Assembly: GCA_016801885.1 (NCBI GenBank)
Contig: JAFBJY010000359.1
Coordinates: 124,001-188,000 of the forward strand
Length of the DNA stretch: 64,000 nucleotides
Direction of reading: 5' to 3'
DNA from: Toxotes chatareus
Taxonomy: Eukaryota; Chordata; Actinopteri; Toxotidae
Shown here: positions 1 through 10,700 of the stretch, in pieces
How the letters are laid out: each line of letters begins with the position of its first letter
How positions within the stretch are numbered: the first letter of the stretch is position 1
Notes under the pieces: generated by a model
Databases searched by the model: none
The model's input: the letters and a program-made list of their open reading frames with translations, nothing else
What the model was told of the DNA's origin: nothing
Program-made: the position numbers and the translations under genes

Positions 1-330
1 GTGGGGACACAGCCAGAGACAAGTTCAGAAGTCAAACAGGAGCAGAAACAGTTGGACTGGACAGGACTTGTTCATGATTTAGGAAGAAAGAAGCACTCAG
101 ATATTTCTGCACAATTATTGACAAGGAAGGGAGGAGCTACTGCTGTTACAAGGACAAGAGGAAACTACAGGAAAGTCAGATCAGCTCCAAGGTTTTCAGT
201 AAATCAATAGATGTTAGTTGTTCATGTCAGTGTTTAGTTCATTTAGTGAAATGTTTTGTTCAGATGATTTGTTTGTTAACTGGATATGATATTTAAGCAC
301 AAGAAACACGATGTTCAGCCCAAAAGTGTT
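1..330 (+). repeat. Exon-like block, copy 1 of 3
   Basis: Near-identical blocks lie at about 42505-42800 and 45416-45740, all in the same orientation. In copies 2 and 3 the block follows a TG-rich stretch and a short conserved lead. In all three about 65 codons stay open in one frame, and the block ends with a donor-like CAGTAA/CAGTAAGT. No protein family is recognised, and a non-coding first exon of a multigene family is as likely as coding sequence. Homology fades through about 330, where the 'cagcccaaa' motif is still shared with the second copy. Confidence 0.6.
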
Positions 331-639
331 TGGGCACACACACAAAAAGTAGCTGTTTTAAATATTTCCATCTTACATCTTACTCAATGTTGGACAGAAT
401 GGACCTATAAGTTATCAGACATGAGTAAAAGCCTTTATCAGATGATGGATAGTCAGAGAATTCTCATCAGGTGGTATTCAAGTTAAGCGCTGTCTCAGAT
501 GGCAGCTTGTAGCAGCAGCTCCCTGCATTTGCAGTAGTTTTTAACATTTTTATAAGCTTTTCTTTAGTGTTTAGTGTTTTAGTGTGTCTGTTTCTTGTCT
601 ACTTTACTTTCTGTTCTGTCTCAGTAGATTTTTTCAGTG
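331..639. other. No recognised feature
   Basis: AT-rich sequence without a supportable gene. Short open frames here have no family features. Confidence 0.5.
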
Positions 640-890
640 TTTTGGCAGCATGACTCTGAGATTTAGACACTTTTTCTCCTGCTCCTGGTGCTTGGGCTGC
701 TCGGGGCCCCCCAGCAGACATGCCGAGAAGACCCCGGCATTGTTTACACTCGAGATCAGCTGCTGGCTCTGAGGCCGCCATCCTTCGTGACCGGAGAGAA
801 TCCCCAAATCCCAGAGGAACTGAGGAGGAGACGACTAGGATGCAGGGCAGGAGTGAGAAGACGGCTGAGGAAGCGGCTGTGTCCCTGCAA
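640..890 (+). mobile_element. Non-LTR retrotransposon (LINE) fragment
   Basis: The frame beginning at 688 encodes a stretch with YTRDQLLAL followed by an arginine-rich RRRRLGCRAGVRRR run. From knowledge of the families this is the signature just ahead of the endonuclease domain in ORF2 of many fish LINEs. Only this short segment is present, and the frame drifts into unrelated sequence after about 890, so it is a dead fragment. The clade cannot be fixed from so little. Confidence 0.6.
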
Positions 891-934
891 TCATCACGGG
901 GGAACGCTCAGGTCACTGGCAAACAATTTAGAGC

Positions 935-967
935 TATATGTCAGCTTTTGCAGTCTGTCCACAAAGC
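935..967. repeat. Arm 1 of a 33-bp inverted repeat
   Basis: This 33-base stretch is the exact reverse complement of 3607-3639, which sits immediately upstream of the truncated U1 sequence. Sequence beyond each arm does not match. The two arms bracket the U2-U5 cluster. Confidence 0.8.
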
Positions 968-1184
968 GGCAGTGTTGCTCTGCAGAAGCTCTTCTGGCGT
1001 GACGCTACAGAGTGGCGTGTTTAGTCATGACAATTACCCGTGTTCCCATTGGAATTGGGGAAGTGGGTGTGGCCTTTCCATGAGAAAATGAAGTGTGAGC
1101 TCTCCTGTCCGACTTTGCTGCTTGTTTGTGGAAGAAATGTGTGCTAGATGTTGTTCTAGTATGCTTTATTTTTAGGCTTTGGTG

Positions 1185-1240
1185 GGGAACACCAATGAGT
1201 TGAAGCTATTTTTTGGCCGGCTTTGCCGTATGGCGGAGCC
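1185..1240 (+). pseudogene. U5 snRNA 3' half (fragment)
   Basis: The sequence from 'ggggaacacc' through a T-rich Sm-type site to the terminal GGCC...GGAGCC stem-loop matches the 3' half of the two fuller U5 copies downstream, including the flanking 'gttggtgaaaagtcaaac' 3'-box-like sequence. The 5' half with the invariant loop is missing. What precedes it at 1092-1184 is spacer that elsewhere lies downstream of U5, so the order is rearranged, as expected from unequal exchange. Confidence 0.65.
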
Positions 1241-1354
1241 TTTTTGAGTTGGTGAAAAGTCAAACATCTTTGTATAGCACCAGGAAAAGTACACAGCAGA
1301 CAGATGGGCGGAGTTGCTAAGTGGCGGCAATTGATAAGCTGGCTTGCAAACGGG

Positions 1355-1375
1355 ACACCGTGACAAGTGACAGCT
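1355..1375 (+). promoter_or_regulatory. Candidate PSE of U2 copy 1
   Basis: A CACCGTGAC-containing motif lies 42-62 bases before the U2 start, the position of the proximal sequence element in vertebrate Pol II snRNA genes. It is almost identical to the motif before U2 copy 2. Function is inferred from position and resemblance. Confidence 0.5.
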
Positions 1376-1416
1376 GTACCAAGAGCTTGATTTGGATCGT
1401 CAAGCGTTTGGGCCTC

Positions 1417-1605
1417 ATCGCTTCTCGGCCTTTTTGGCTAAGATCAAGTGTAGTATTTGTTCTTATCAGTTTAATATCTGATATGTCCCCTATATGGGGA
1501 TAACATATTAAACCCATTTTAGAAGAGGGAGCTGAAAATAGAGCTTGCTCCACGCTCATTCCATGCATCGACCTGGCATTGCAGTGCACGCCGGAACGGT
1601 GCACC
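1417..1605 (+). ncRNA. U2 snRNA, copy 1 (diverged)
   Basis: It begins ATCGCTTCTCGGCC, carries the branch-point recognition segment (GTAGTA) and the Sm-region and 3' hairpins, and ends in ...GGTGCACC, so it spans all of U2 (about 189 nt). Compared with copy 2 it has an extra T in the first stem-loop, a C-to-T change just after GTAGTA, and several small indels in the middle and 3' stem-loops. These make it a likely pseudogene or an error-affected copy. A PSE-like motif precedes it. U2 pairs with the intron branch site in the spliceosome. Confidence 0.85.
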
Positions 1606-1990
1606 TTTCTCTTCTTTGTAGAAAAACAAACTCTAACACAAATGTTTAGTAAGAATCAAACTTTTACAGTGGCTGAAGGAAAATGCGGTTAAGTTTTTAT
1701 CAAGGAATTGTGCACAACCAGTCAGTAGATTTACTGATATCACCCAGGAACCCTGCTCAACAACAAAAGTGCACTTCAGCTCGATGACTGGTCGGACTCC
1801 TGAAGACGCCTGATCATTTCCCAGACTTTGTAGTCTCCATGTAAAAGCCAGGCCTGGATTTTTCACGCTGGGGGGCGGGGCAATGGAGGGAGGCTGGGAT
1901 TTAGCACGCGGCAAGCCAAGGGAGGTGTATCATGACGGTGGCAGCTGGGGCGACTAGGGTCCTCAGCTGCTCTCTGAGACAGACCTGTTC

Positions 1991-2106
1991 TGACTCTTGT
2001 TTCTCTTCATAACGCACAAGTCTTTCGCTTTTTATTAAAGACTTCCGTGGAGAAGAACACCAATGAGTTGAAGTTATTTTGGCTGGCTTGGCCTTATGGC
2101 TGAGCC
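1991..2106 (+). ncRNA. U5 snRNA, copy 1 (diverged loop)
   Basis: It matches vertebrate U5 from the TGACTCTTGTTTCTCTTC 5' stem through the terminal stem-loop. The invariant loop I, which contacts exon ends and reads GCCTTTTAC in copy 2, reads GCTTTTTAT here. The Sm-type T-run is also shorter than in copy 2. These changes suggest a pseudogene, unless they are sequencing errors. Confidence 0.75.
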
Positions 2107-2367
2107 TTTTGAGTTAGTGAAGAGTCAAAACATCTTTATAGAGCGCCACAAGTGTGAGCTCCCCTGTCCCGACTTTGCTCTTTCTTTCTTGGAAGAAATG
2201 TGTGCTAGATGTTGTGATTTACGCTGGTATACTTTATTTTTAGGCTTTGGTTGGGGCGCTGGCGTCTTTTGAGACAAGAAAAAGTGTACCACGTGGGCCT
2301 TTGCTTTCTTTCCCAAGAGACAGCTTGACTAGTGGCATTTCACACAGTGTTCCTTTGTTTTGGCAGA

Positions 2368-2384
2368 GCAGTGCATGATGGGTG
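2368..2384 (-). promoter_or_regulatory. Candidate ZNF143/Staf site
   Basis: The minus strand reads CACCCATCATGCACTGC, close to the Staf/ZNF143 consensus of vertebrate snRNA distal enhancers. It lies about 300 bases before U2 copy 2, somewhat farther than the usual -220. A second candidate (GGGATTATGCATTGTAG, near 2499-2515) lies nearer, about -170. Confidence 0.4.
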
Positions 2385-2615
2385 GATCCAACAAAGCGTG
2401 TTTGCCGCACGCCGCAGCTTATTTGCAGCAGTGTTTGTGTCTTTTTCAGCCATAAACGTAACAGACAAAGGGAGCTGATGCTCAAGGCACTGAAATGTGG
2501 GATTATGCATTGTAGGCACCGTCAGCCAGAGTGCTGTGCCCGGTGACCACCACCCGCAGACAGATGGGCGGGAGTTGCTAAGTGGCGGCAATTGATAAGC
2601 TGGCTTGCAAACGGG

Positions 2616-2636
2616 ACACCGTGACAAGTGACAGTT
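2616..2636 (+). promoter_or_regulatory. Candidate PSE of U2 copy 2
   Basis: The CACCGTGACAAGTGACA motif sits at -61 to -41 relative to the U2 start, the standard PSE position for SNAPc binding. It is conserved with the copy 1 promoter. Confidence 0.55.
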
Positions 2637-2676
2637 GTACCAAGAGCTTCATTTGGACGTCAAAGGCTTGGGCCTC

Positions 2677-2861
2677 ATCGCTTCTCGGCCTTTTGGCTAA
2701 GATCAAGTGTAGTATCTGTTCTTATCAGTTTAATATCTGATATGTCCCTATATGGGGCTAACATATTAAACCCATTTTTAGAAGAGGGAGCTGAAAGGGA
2801 GCTTGCTCCGCTCACTCCACGCATCGACCTGGCATTGCAGTGCCGCTTGACGCAGTGCACC
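2677..2861 (+). ncRNA. U2 snRNA, copy 2 (best copy)
   Basis: This is a full-length U2 (185 nt) from ATCGCTTCTCGGCC to GTGCACC. The first stem-loop, the GTAGTA branch-site pairing segment, the TTAATATCTGATA stem-loop II region and the terminal hairpins are all present. A PSE-like motif lies at -61 and a 3'-box-like motif 14 bases downstream, so it has the outward architecture of a functional Pol II snRNA gene. The middle region after GATATGTCCC is one or two bases shorter than copy 1. Of the snRNA copies here this U2 and U5 copy 2 are the likeliest to be active. Confidence 0.88.
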
Positions 2862-2874
2862 TTTCTCTTGCTTT

Positions 2875-2887
2875 GTGAAAAACAAAC
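2875..2887 (+). promoter_or_regulatory. Candidate snRNA 3' box after U2
   Basis: GTGAAAAACAAAC starts 14 bases past the U2 end, matching the spacing and A-rich character of the 3'-end formation box used by Integrator. Confidence 0.4.
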
Positions 2888-3263
2888 TCTAACACAAATG
2901 TTTAGTTGGGAATCAAACTTTTTACAGTGGCTGAAGGAAAGCGCGTTAAGTTTTTTATCAAGGGAATTGTGCCCAACCAGTCAGTTGATTTACTGATATC
3001 ACCCAGGAACCCGCTCAACAACACAGTGCACTTCAGCCACGATGACTGGTCGCGGACTCCTGAAGACGCCTGATCATTTCCCAGACTTTGTAGTCTCCAT
3101 GTAAAAGCCAGGACTGGATTTTTTCACGCTGGGGGCAGGGGGGCGGGGCGGGGCAATGGAGGAGGCTGGGATTTAGCACGCATGCAAGCCAAGGGAGGCG
3201 TGCAGCGACGGTGGCAGCTGGGATGACTAGGGTCCTCAGCTGCTCTCTGAGACAGACCTGTTC

Positions 3264-3383
3264 TGACTCTTGTTTCTCTTCATAACGCATAAAGTCTTTA
3301 GCCTTTTACTAAAGACTTCCGTGGAGAGGAACACCAATGAGTTGAAGTTATTTTTTTGGCTGGCTTGGCCTTATGGCTGAGCC
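3264..3383 (+). ncRNA. U5 snRNA, copy 2 (best copy)
   Basis: About 120 nt matching vertebrate U5. It has the 5' stem with TTTCTCTTC, the invariant loop GCCTTTTAC at 3301-3309 within a complementary AAAGTCTTTA/TAAAGACTT stem, the GTGGAGAGGAAC side, a T-rich Sm site near 3349-3358, and a terminal GGCT...AGCC hairpin. A 3'-box-like sequence follows at 3390-3407. U5 holds the exon ends during splicing. The conserved loop makes this the more credible U5 gene of the pair. Confidence 0.85.
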
Positions 3384-3606
3384 TTTTGAGTTGGTGAAAA
3401 GTCAAACATCTTTATAGAGCGCCACAAGTGTGAGCTCCCTGTCCCGACTTTGCTCTTTCTTTGCGGAAGAAATGTGTGCTAGATGTTGTGATTTCGCTGG
3501 TATACTTTATTTTTAGGCTTTGGTGGGGACGCTGGCGTCTTTGAGACAAGAAAAGTGTACCCACGTGGGCCTTTGCTTTCTTTCCCAAGAGACAGCTTGA
3601 CTAGTG

Positions 3607-3639
3607 GCTTTGTGGACAGACTGCAAAAGCTGACATATA
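3607..3639. repeat. Arm 2 of a 33-bp inverted repeat
   Basis: This is the exact reverse complement of 935-967. It occupies -45 to -13 relative to the U1-like start. Confidence 0.8.
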
Positions 3640-3651
3640 CAACTGCAGCTC

Positions 3652-3748
3652 ATACTTACCTGGCAGGGGAGATACCATGATCAACAATATTATTCACCCA
3701 GGGTGAGGCTCAGCCTTTGCCCTCTGGCTGTGCTGACCCCTGCAATTT
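3652..3748 (+). pseudogene. U1 snRNA, 3'-truncated
   Basis: It starts with the intact 5' splice-site pairing sequence ATACTTACCTGGCAGGGG and follows U1 through CAGGGTGAGGCT and GTGCTGACCCCTGCAATTT, roughly U1 positions 1-109. It then runs into GAATGT repeats. The Sm site and last stem-loop are absent, and the stem-loop I loop that binds U1-70K is altered. It cannot form a normal U1 particle, so it is called a pseudogene. It lies directly against the U2-U5 array. Confidence 0.85.
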
Positions 3749-6700
3749 GAATGTGAATGTGAATGTGTGTGTCCTGTTAAAAGCTTCAGCTTCAGTAAAT
3801 AGATTTTTAACCTCAACACTTTTCTCTGAAGAGTCAGTGACCCGGCAGCTGAGTGGAACCAAGCAGAGAGGAGAAGTCAGTCATTGTGACGCTCGCCTCC
3901 ACACTTCACACACTCCTCACACAACCACAAAGGAGGTGGAGAATGTGTAACAGTGTGTGTATTTGTGTCCTTTCACAGACACAAATATTATCACTGTTAT
4001 ATTTGGAGGAACAAAGTGGTGATGAGTGATCTCACAGACACAGAGAGCAGCAGTGTGGACAGTCTGTAGGAGGGTGTGCATGTGTTTGCCTGAGAAACAA
4101 CAAGAGAATTTTGGTGTTTGAGTGTGTTTCTGACTTTAGGAGCATGTAGAAAGTTTGTGTTTTATCTTTGATGTGTTCGTCTTTTGCTAAATGACCCATT
4201 TGCTTCTATCGTCTCTGTATGTGGATGATACTGACATGAAAAAGTAAAGCTGAAGGTGAAATGAAGGAGATGCAGAGAGACAGTACAGGAAGGAGTGAGT
4301 CTACATAGAGACAGATGAAAGGAGGAGAGAAACAGGTGGAGGAAGGAGAAGCTTGAAGTGGTGAGTTTTCAATACACTGAATAAAAACACAGCTTTCCTC
4401 ATACTTTATATTTTTAAATGCACATCAAAACATTTGAGATTTTTAAATCAGCTCATGAGTCATTTTAAAATTCATTCCTGATGTCAGGAGTACTAGCTTT
4501 TTCTGGGGCTTTTATTTTCCATGGTCCAGAATAAACTTTAAAAGATTAAACTAAGATGCATGAATGAAAGTTCACTCCATCTCTGTGTTTCTCTGTTAGT
4601 GTTGATGAAATCAGTACAGCAGGTGTCTCTGCCTGTTTCTAGTTCTGCTTCCTTCATTGGAGCAGAGCTGTTTTCATCCTTCATGTTTCCACCTGTCTGA
4701 TCCTATTAGATCACAACACGTCTGCTGAGCTGATCAGCTCTGTAGCCCAACAGATGGTGAGCTGATGACCCTTCATGATGGAGAAAATGAACATTTATTC
4801 AGCTGATAATAGAAATGAGATTAGTTTTTACTTCTGTCAAGGGAATTTATAGAATCTGTTTTGTTTGTGATCAAACTGAGATTTTATTTATTTTAAAATT
4901 CCAATAACTGGAAACAGCTTCTGAACAAATGAAGCTTATACTTTTCCTGTAGTCCTCAGTTTAAACCAAGGACACATCCTCACCTGATGTGAAGTCAGGG
5001 TTTTGTTCTGTGGGACAGCCAGAGGATGGTGTGTGTCCCATCAGTGTCCAGTAGCTGATCCACAGCTGGACAGCTGTCCTCCCTCCCAGCCTGTCTTCTG
5101 TCAGAGGGCTGGAGCTGCTCTCTTGTGTCCTGTCAGAGTTTGGACCTCAGTCTCTTCTCCACCAGTCTCCCCAGACAGAGCAGCCACACACAGACTGCCC
5201 TCCGTCTTCTGTCCTTCAAACCAGGACAAAGCTCCATGTCTCCTTCAGTCTTCTCACTGTCATTGAGATATGTTTTCTTCATCTTGAGTCAAATCATGAA
5301 TTTATTTTCATCTGGTTTACTTTACTTTTCAAAAACTGTGTGAGCATCTGGAACATGAAGATGACGCTAGTTGCTTTAATCTCTGCCTTTCTTGATAAGA
5401 ATCATTTTTTTTGGCACTGACAGGCGTCTGTTGATGTTGCAGGTTCAGTAATTATTCATCTTTTTCTCACCCTCCTCCGTTTCCTCCTCTCACCAGTTTT
5501 TCTTCTACCACCTGCTTCTCCTTTGCTCTTCTAACTGAACAGTGACAGACGTTATTCTCTCAGGTGTGAACCAGTGTGCAGCTGCTTGTGCAGTGAATAA
5601 TGTAGTGATGAGTCTGATTATGCAGCAGGTAGTCGTTCATTCATCAGCCCAAAAGGTTAAATTAGCTGAAACCAGACATTTACTGGTTTGATTCACATGG
5701 ACAGAGTTTTGCTTTTTGGGAAATTTCCAAAAGTCACAAGTTTGTAGTGGATGAAGATTCTCTCCACATTCTGATACATCCACTGATTCATTTTATCTGT
5801 TTTTCAAAAACCTCTGAAAAGAAGAAAACAAAGGAAAATGTTCTTCACAGCTGATTTTAGTCTTCAAATATCCAAACATTGTTTCTCCTCTTTCAAACAG
5901 TAAAACAACAGAAACATTAAACTTCTCTTTTTTCTTTGCATAAATCATGATGAATTATCATTGATGTTTATTCCTCAGTGCTGGTGCAGCTGTTTATGAA
6001 AAAATGATCTACATTCTGCATCTACATGCTGCATGACTGTGTTTGAACTGGTTTTGAAGTCCAGGCTTAACTGGCTGTGTCATAAACCACAGTGTTTGAA
6101 GAAGGATGTGTGCAGAGCTACAAAGCTAAATGACTTAGATTTGTTGGGTATTTGGTTGATTGTCGACTGTCGGACATGACACAAACCCTAACATTTCCTT
6201 CAGCATATGAAATGTATTCATTTTTTCCTAAAGCTTATGTTTCAGACTGTGATCAGTGCCTTCATTTCTATAAGTATAGTTGTTTTTTGAACACACTGCA
6301 GTGACTCAGTAACTCAAAGAACTTACTGCTTTTCTCAGATGAATAATCAAGTGATCCAACAAAAAAGTCCCTTAGTCATTCATGATAAATGTAAAATGAA
6401 GAATCAGCTTTGTTTTCATGGTTTCTTTCACTGACTGAACACTCAGGACAAGTGTCAGGTAGTTTTCACAAACTATGATGGGAATCACTGTTGGACTTTT
6501 AAAGTTTCTCTCCTCCATTGCTCTCTCTCCTCAGCTCCAAAATCCTGAACCAACACATTGATCTTGAATTGCAGGTAGAGACATGAGTGCTAATGACCAG
6601 ACAGTGTTTAACAGTGTGTTTTGGCTTCGGCAGTGTGTGAGCACATATCTGTCCATGTCCATTAATGCTGTCAGGTGGTCCTCTGTCTCTTATTGTTAGC

Positions 6701-6833
6701 CATATTATTTAATCCACTCTCACCATCAGAACAACTTGTTGTCACATTAAACAGCAACAACTTCTGACATTATGTCCAGTTCTCACTGAGGCCTATAGTG
6801 TCTCACAGGCTGTTTTTACAGTAGAGAAAACAA
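3749..6833. other. No recognised gene
   Basis: AT-rich non-coding sequence. A short ATG frame near 4022 closes after 15 codons. A CTCTCTCCTCAG acceptor-like site near 6535 followed 40 bases later by CAG|GTAGAG resembles a small exon, but nothing adjacent supports a gene. No family recognised. Confidence 0.4.
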
Positions 6834-7005
6834 TTGAGGGACTGATCAATGGTAATGGTTGGATTATTGACAAGCTAGAAAGTCTTACAGGATGTGGATG
6901 AGACAGACAGGATGGATCAGGGAAGATGATCTCCACTGTCCTCTGCTGCTGGGTGTGTCTGAATCAGCCCCTGTTTACTGCGACTGAATAATGAGACTCT
7001 CTATG
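6834..7005 (+). repeat. Repeat with inverted copy at 48.9 kb
   Basis: About 165 bases (ATTATTGACAAGC, AGGATGTGGATGAGACAGAC, GACTGAATAATGAGACTC) recur as the reverse complement at about 48905-49072 with few differences. No transposon termini are visible around either copy. Confidence 0.7.
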
Positions 7006-7089
7006 CAGATGGAGTTCAATAACAGCATTGGTTGGACACACGTAACTTGATTACACAATTCCCTTCTAACTATCATTGTAATATCAATG

Positions 7090-7380
7090 TGCACATCATT
7101 CAATTGGCTAGTGCAATATCAATGTGCAATATTTATATTTATTGTGTACTATAGTCACACTACTCAACAATTTCCATCTCTCATATTTATATATGTGTAT
7201 ACAGCAGCTATCTTTCTTAATTTAGTTTCTTAGTTATTCTACTTTTGATTTAGTGCTTATTTTAACTTTGTTCCTCTGGGCCATATTGGGCTCCTTACTT
7301 ATGTTTACTTACTGTACAAAAATTTCGTTGTTGCTGTACTTTCCCCAATGAGGGACTAATGAAGGATTTTTCTTATCTTA
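7090..7380 (+). mobile_element. LINE 3' tail, sense orientation
   Basis: The sequence includes 'gtgcaatat' runs, GGGCTCCTTACTTATG and a terminal 'ctttccccaatgagggact' followed by a TCTTATCTTAT tail. This is the typical 3' UTR of a teleost LINE family. A related tail lies in reverse at 14726-15030. Confidence 0.55.
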
Positions 7381-7700
7381 TCAATTCAATTTTATTTATA
7401 TAGCTCCTTCCACAATCAAAATTGTCTCAAAGAGCTTTACAGAGACCCAGACATTGGTTCATAAGGAGGGACCCTCCCTGCCGATGCAGGGTTGGGTGAA
7501 AGTGGAGGAAAAGGAGGAAGATAGGACAGCTGGGAATGGAGGAGAGGAGGAGAAGGACATGCAGCATATAAAAGCGTGGCTGAAACAGGGTTGGCAGTGA
7601 ACAAACATTGAAGGCCAGTATTCAGGATTAATAGAATTAGTTAAAGTGGATGCTGTGTGCTCAGTAGATTACAGTTGCAAGATAGGAAACAGAGCAATAA
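7381..7700 (-). mobile_element. L2-type LINE 3' tail, reverse
   Basis: It starts TCAATTCAATTTTATTTATATAG and continues with the 'ctcaaagagctttacagagaccca' body. This is the reverse complement of the 3' UTR and TTGAA tail of the L2 element seen in full at 24650-25113. Confidence 0.8.
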
Positions 7701-7710
7701 AAGCAAAAAA

Positions 7711-10700
7711 TTAAAGCTGCAAGCAGCGATGGCAGACCCTCGCACCCCTTGCGACCCATGAAGTCGCAGCCAGGCGCAACCAAAAGTACCAGAGTCCTCC
7801 TATGTCCTCTCCTCTTCTCCCCAGTACGTCATAGTACAAACAGGTTATTTCCTGTTACCAGCAGGGGCGCCACGAGTAAGGCGGGAGTTTGACATATGGA
7901 GCGTTCGAGGCAGAGCCGTCATCATGCTCATAAAGTTTGAAGATGTTTGGATAAAGTATGTGGACGTGAGAGCCATTCAAAATGTCATGGCAAATTCACC
8001 AAACATACCGAACTTTGGCGGGCCACAGAGGCCACGCCCTTTAACAGAGAAAAAGCCTTTGATAACTTTTGATCATCATGGTCTTGAGGTGAGGTCCTCC
8101 AGATATGAAGTTGATCGGGTGAAATCCCTAGCACGAGTTCATCCGCATACCAATGGTGGAAAGCAGTGAAATTTGGCCGCCAAAAACAACATGGCCGACT
8201 TCCTGCTAGGTTGAGGTCATGGTGTCAAGAGACTTTTTGTGCGTCAGGAAGTGTTCTTTATGTGTACCGATTTTCATCTTCGTACTCCAAAAAACCCATA
8301 TGGAGAGGGTATTTTAAATATTCAAGGGGGCGCCGTTGAGCCATTTTGCCCTTAATTACAAAAACCCCATCAGAGTCTAGGACCAGCCCCAAGAACGTGT
8401 GTATGAATTTTTATGATCATAGGAGGTGGTTAAGGTCATTACAAATCAAAGCGTAATTTCACGGCGAGGGATGCGTCAGTTGCCTTGCCCGCCACACAAA
8501 ACCATTGCACCCAGCTTCACGGCCTTTATAATGTAGCTTCACCAAGTAGTTGGGAAGGTTGTAGAGCAGAAACCAAGCCGATGGTGTCAACTATTAAGGA
8601 GCAGTACACTTCAGAGTAAAATAGGTCATTTCCTGTTACCAGCAGGGGCGCCACGAGTAAGGCGGGAGTTTGACATATGGAGGTGTTCAGGGCAGAGCCC
8701 TGATCATGCTCATGAAGTTTGAAGATGTTTGGATAAAGTATGTGGACGTGAGAGCCATTCAAAATGTCATGGAAAATTCACCAAAGCGCCACCAAACTTT
8801 GGCGGGCCACAGAGGCCACGCCCTTTAACTAGAAAAAGCCTTTGATAACTTTTGATCATCATGGTCTTGAGGTGAGGTCCACCAAATATGAAGTGGATCG
8901 GGTGAAATCCCTATACGAGTTAGTCCGCATACCAATGGTGTAATTAGCCAAAATCGCCAACTTCCGACCACAATGGCGGACTTCCTGTTGGGTTGAGGTC
9001 ATGGTGTCAAGAGACTTTTTGGTGTGTCTCAGTATGATCAACATGTGTACCAATTTTCATGCACCTATGACAAACTAAGCCCAATGGGAGGGGGTTTGAA
9101 AATTTCAAGGGGCGCTGCTTGAAGCCATTTTGCCCCCATTTACAACGACCACAAAATATCAAATTTTTCACCAGACCTGATGAGTGTGCAAAATTTCAGG
9201 CGTTTTAGAGCATGGGAAGGGGTTGAAAAATGCAGTTGTTTGGGAGGAATAATAATAATAATAATTAGTACAAACAGGTTATTTCCTGTTACCAGCAGGG
9301 GCGCCACGAGTAAAGCAGGAGTTTGACATATGGAGGCGTTCAGGCAGAGCCCTCATCATGCTCATGAAGTTTGAAGATGTTTGGATAAAGTATGTGGATG
9401 TGAGAGCCATTCAAAATGTCATGGCAAATTCACCAAAGCATATCGAACTTTGGCGAGCCACAGAGGCCACGCCCTTTAACTTAGAAAAAGTCTCTTATAA
9501 CTTTTGATCATCATGGTCTTGAGGTGAGGTCCACCAGATATGAAGTTGATCGGGTGAAATCCCTAGCACGAGTTCATCCGCATACCAATGGTGGAAAGCA
9601 CTGAAATTTGGCCGCCAAAAACAAAATGGTTGACTTCTTGCTGGGTTGAGGTCATGGTGTCCAAGAGACTTTTTGTGCGTCTGGAAGTGTTCTTTATGTG
9701 TACCGATTTTCATCTTCATACTCATAAAAACCCATATGGAGAGGTATTTTAAATTTTCAAGGGGCGCCTGTTGAACCACTTTGCCCTTAATTACAAAAAC
9801 CCCATCAGAGTCTAGGACCAGCCCCAAGAACGTGTATATGAATTTTTATGATCATAGGAGGTGGTTAAGGTCATTGCAAATCCAAAGCGTAATTTCATGG
9901 CGAGGGATGCGTCAGTTGCAGCCGCCACACAGATGATACCATTGCACCCAGCTTCACAGCCTTTATAATGTAGCTTCACCAAGTAGTTGGGAAGGTTGTA
10001 GAGCAGAAACCAAGCCGATGGTGTCAACTATTAAGGAGCAGTACACTTCAGAGTAAAAACAGGTTATTTCCTGTTACCAGCAGGGGCGCCACGAGTAAAG
10101 GTGGGAGTTTGACATATGGAGGTGTTCAGAGCAGAGCCCTGATCATGCTCATGAAGTTTGAAGATGTTTGGATAAAGTATGTGGACGTGAGAGCCATTCA
10201 AAATGTCATGGCAAATTCACCAAACATACCGAACTTTGGCGAGCCACAGAGGCCACGCCCTTTAACTTAGAGAAAAGCCTTTGATAACTTTTGATCATCA
10301 TGGTCTTGAGGTGAGGTCCACCAGATATGAAGTTGATCGGGTGAAATCCCTAGCACGCAGTTCATCCGCATACCAATGGTGGAAAGCAGTGAAATTTGGC
10401 CTAAAAACAAAATGGCCGACTTCCTGCTGGGTTGAGGTCATGGTGTCAAGAGACTTTTTGTGCGTCAGGAAGTGTTCTTTATGTGTACCGATTTTCATCT
10501 TCGTACTCCAAAAAACCCATATGGAGAGGGGTATTTTAAATATTCAAGGGGCGCAGTTGAGCCATTTTGCCCCGCCCCAATTACAAAAACCCCATCAGAG
10601 TCTAGGACCAGCCCCAAGAACGTGTGTATGAATTTTTATGATCATAGGAGGTGGTTAAGGTCATTACAAATCCAAACGTAATTTCATGGCGAGGATGCGT

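Larger units (their letters stand above)
1417..3606 (+). repeat. Tandem U2-U5 snRNA units
   Basis: Two direct units are present. U2 starts at 1417 and 2677 (1260 apart), and U5 starts at 1991 and 3264 (1273 apart). The spacers are also conserved: the U2-to-U5 spacer and the about 180-base U5 downstream spacer at 2147-2335 and 3426-3606. The second unit's downstream spacer stops at 3606, where U1-associated sequence begins. Confidence 0.85.

Noticed and set aside
3652..3748. Functional U1 snRNA gene
   Set aside because: The Sm site and last stem-loop are missing and the 70K-binding loop is altered.
1..3750. 5S rRNA gene linked to the snRNA cluster
   Set aside because: I looked because such linkage is known in fish, but no 5S box A/C region was seen.
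3749..6833. NLR-type immune receptor exons
   Set aside because: The general look of the sequence is reminiscent of fish NLR loci, but no NACHT, FISNA or LRR coding segment could be read.
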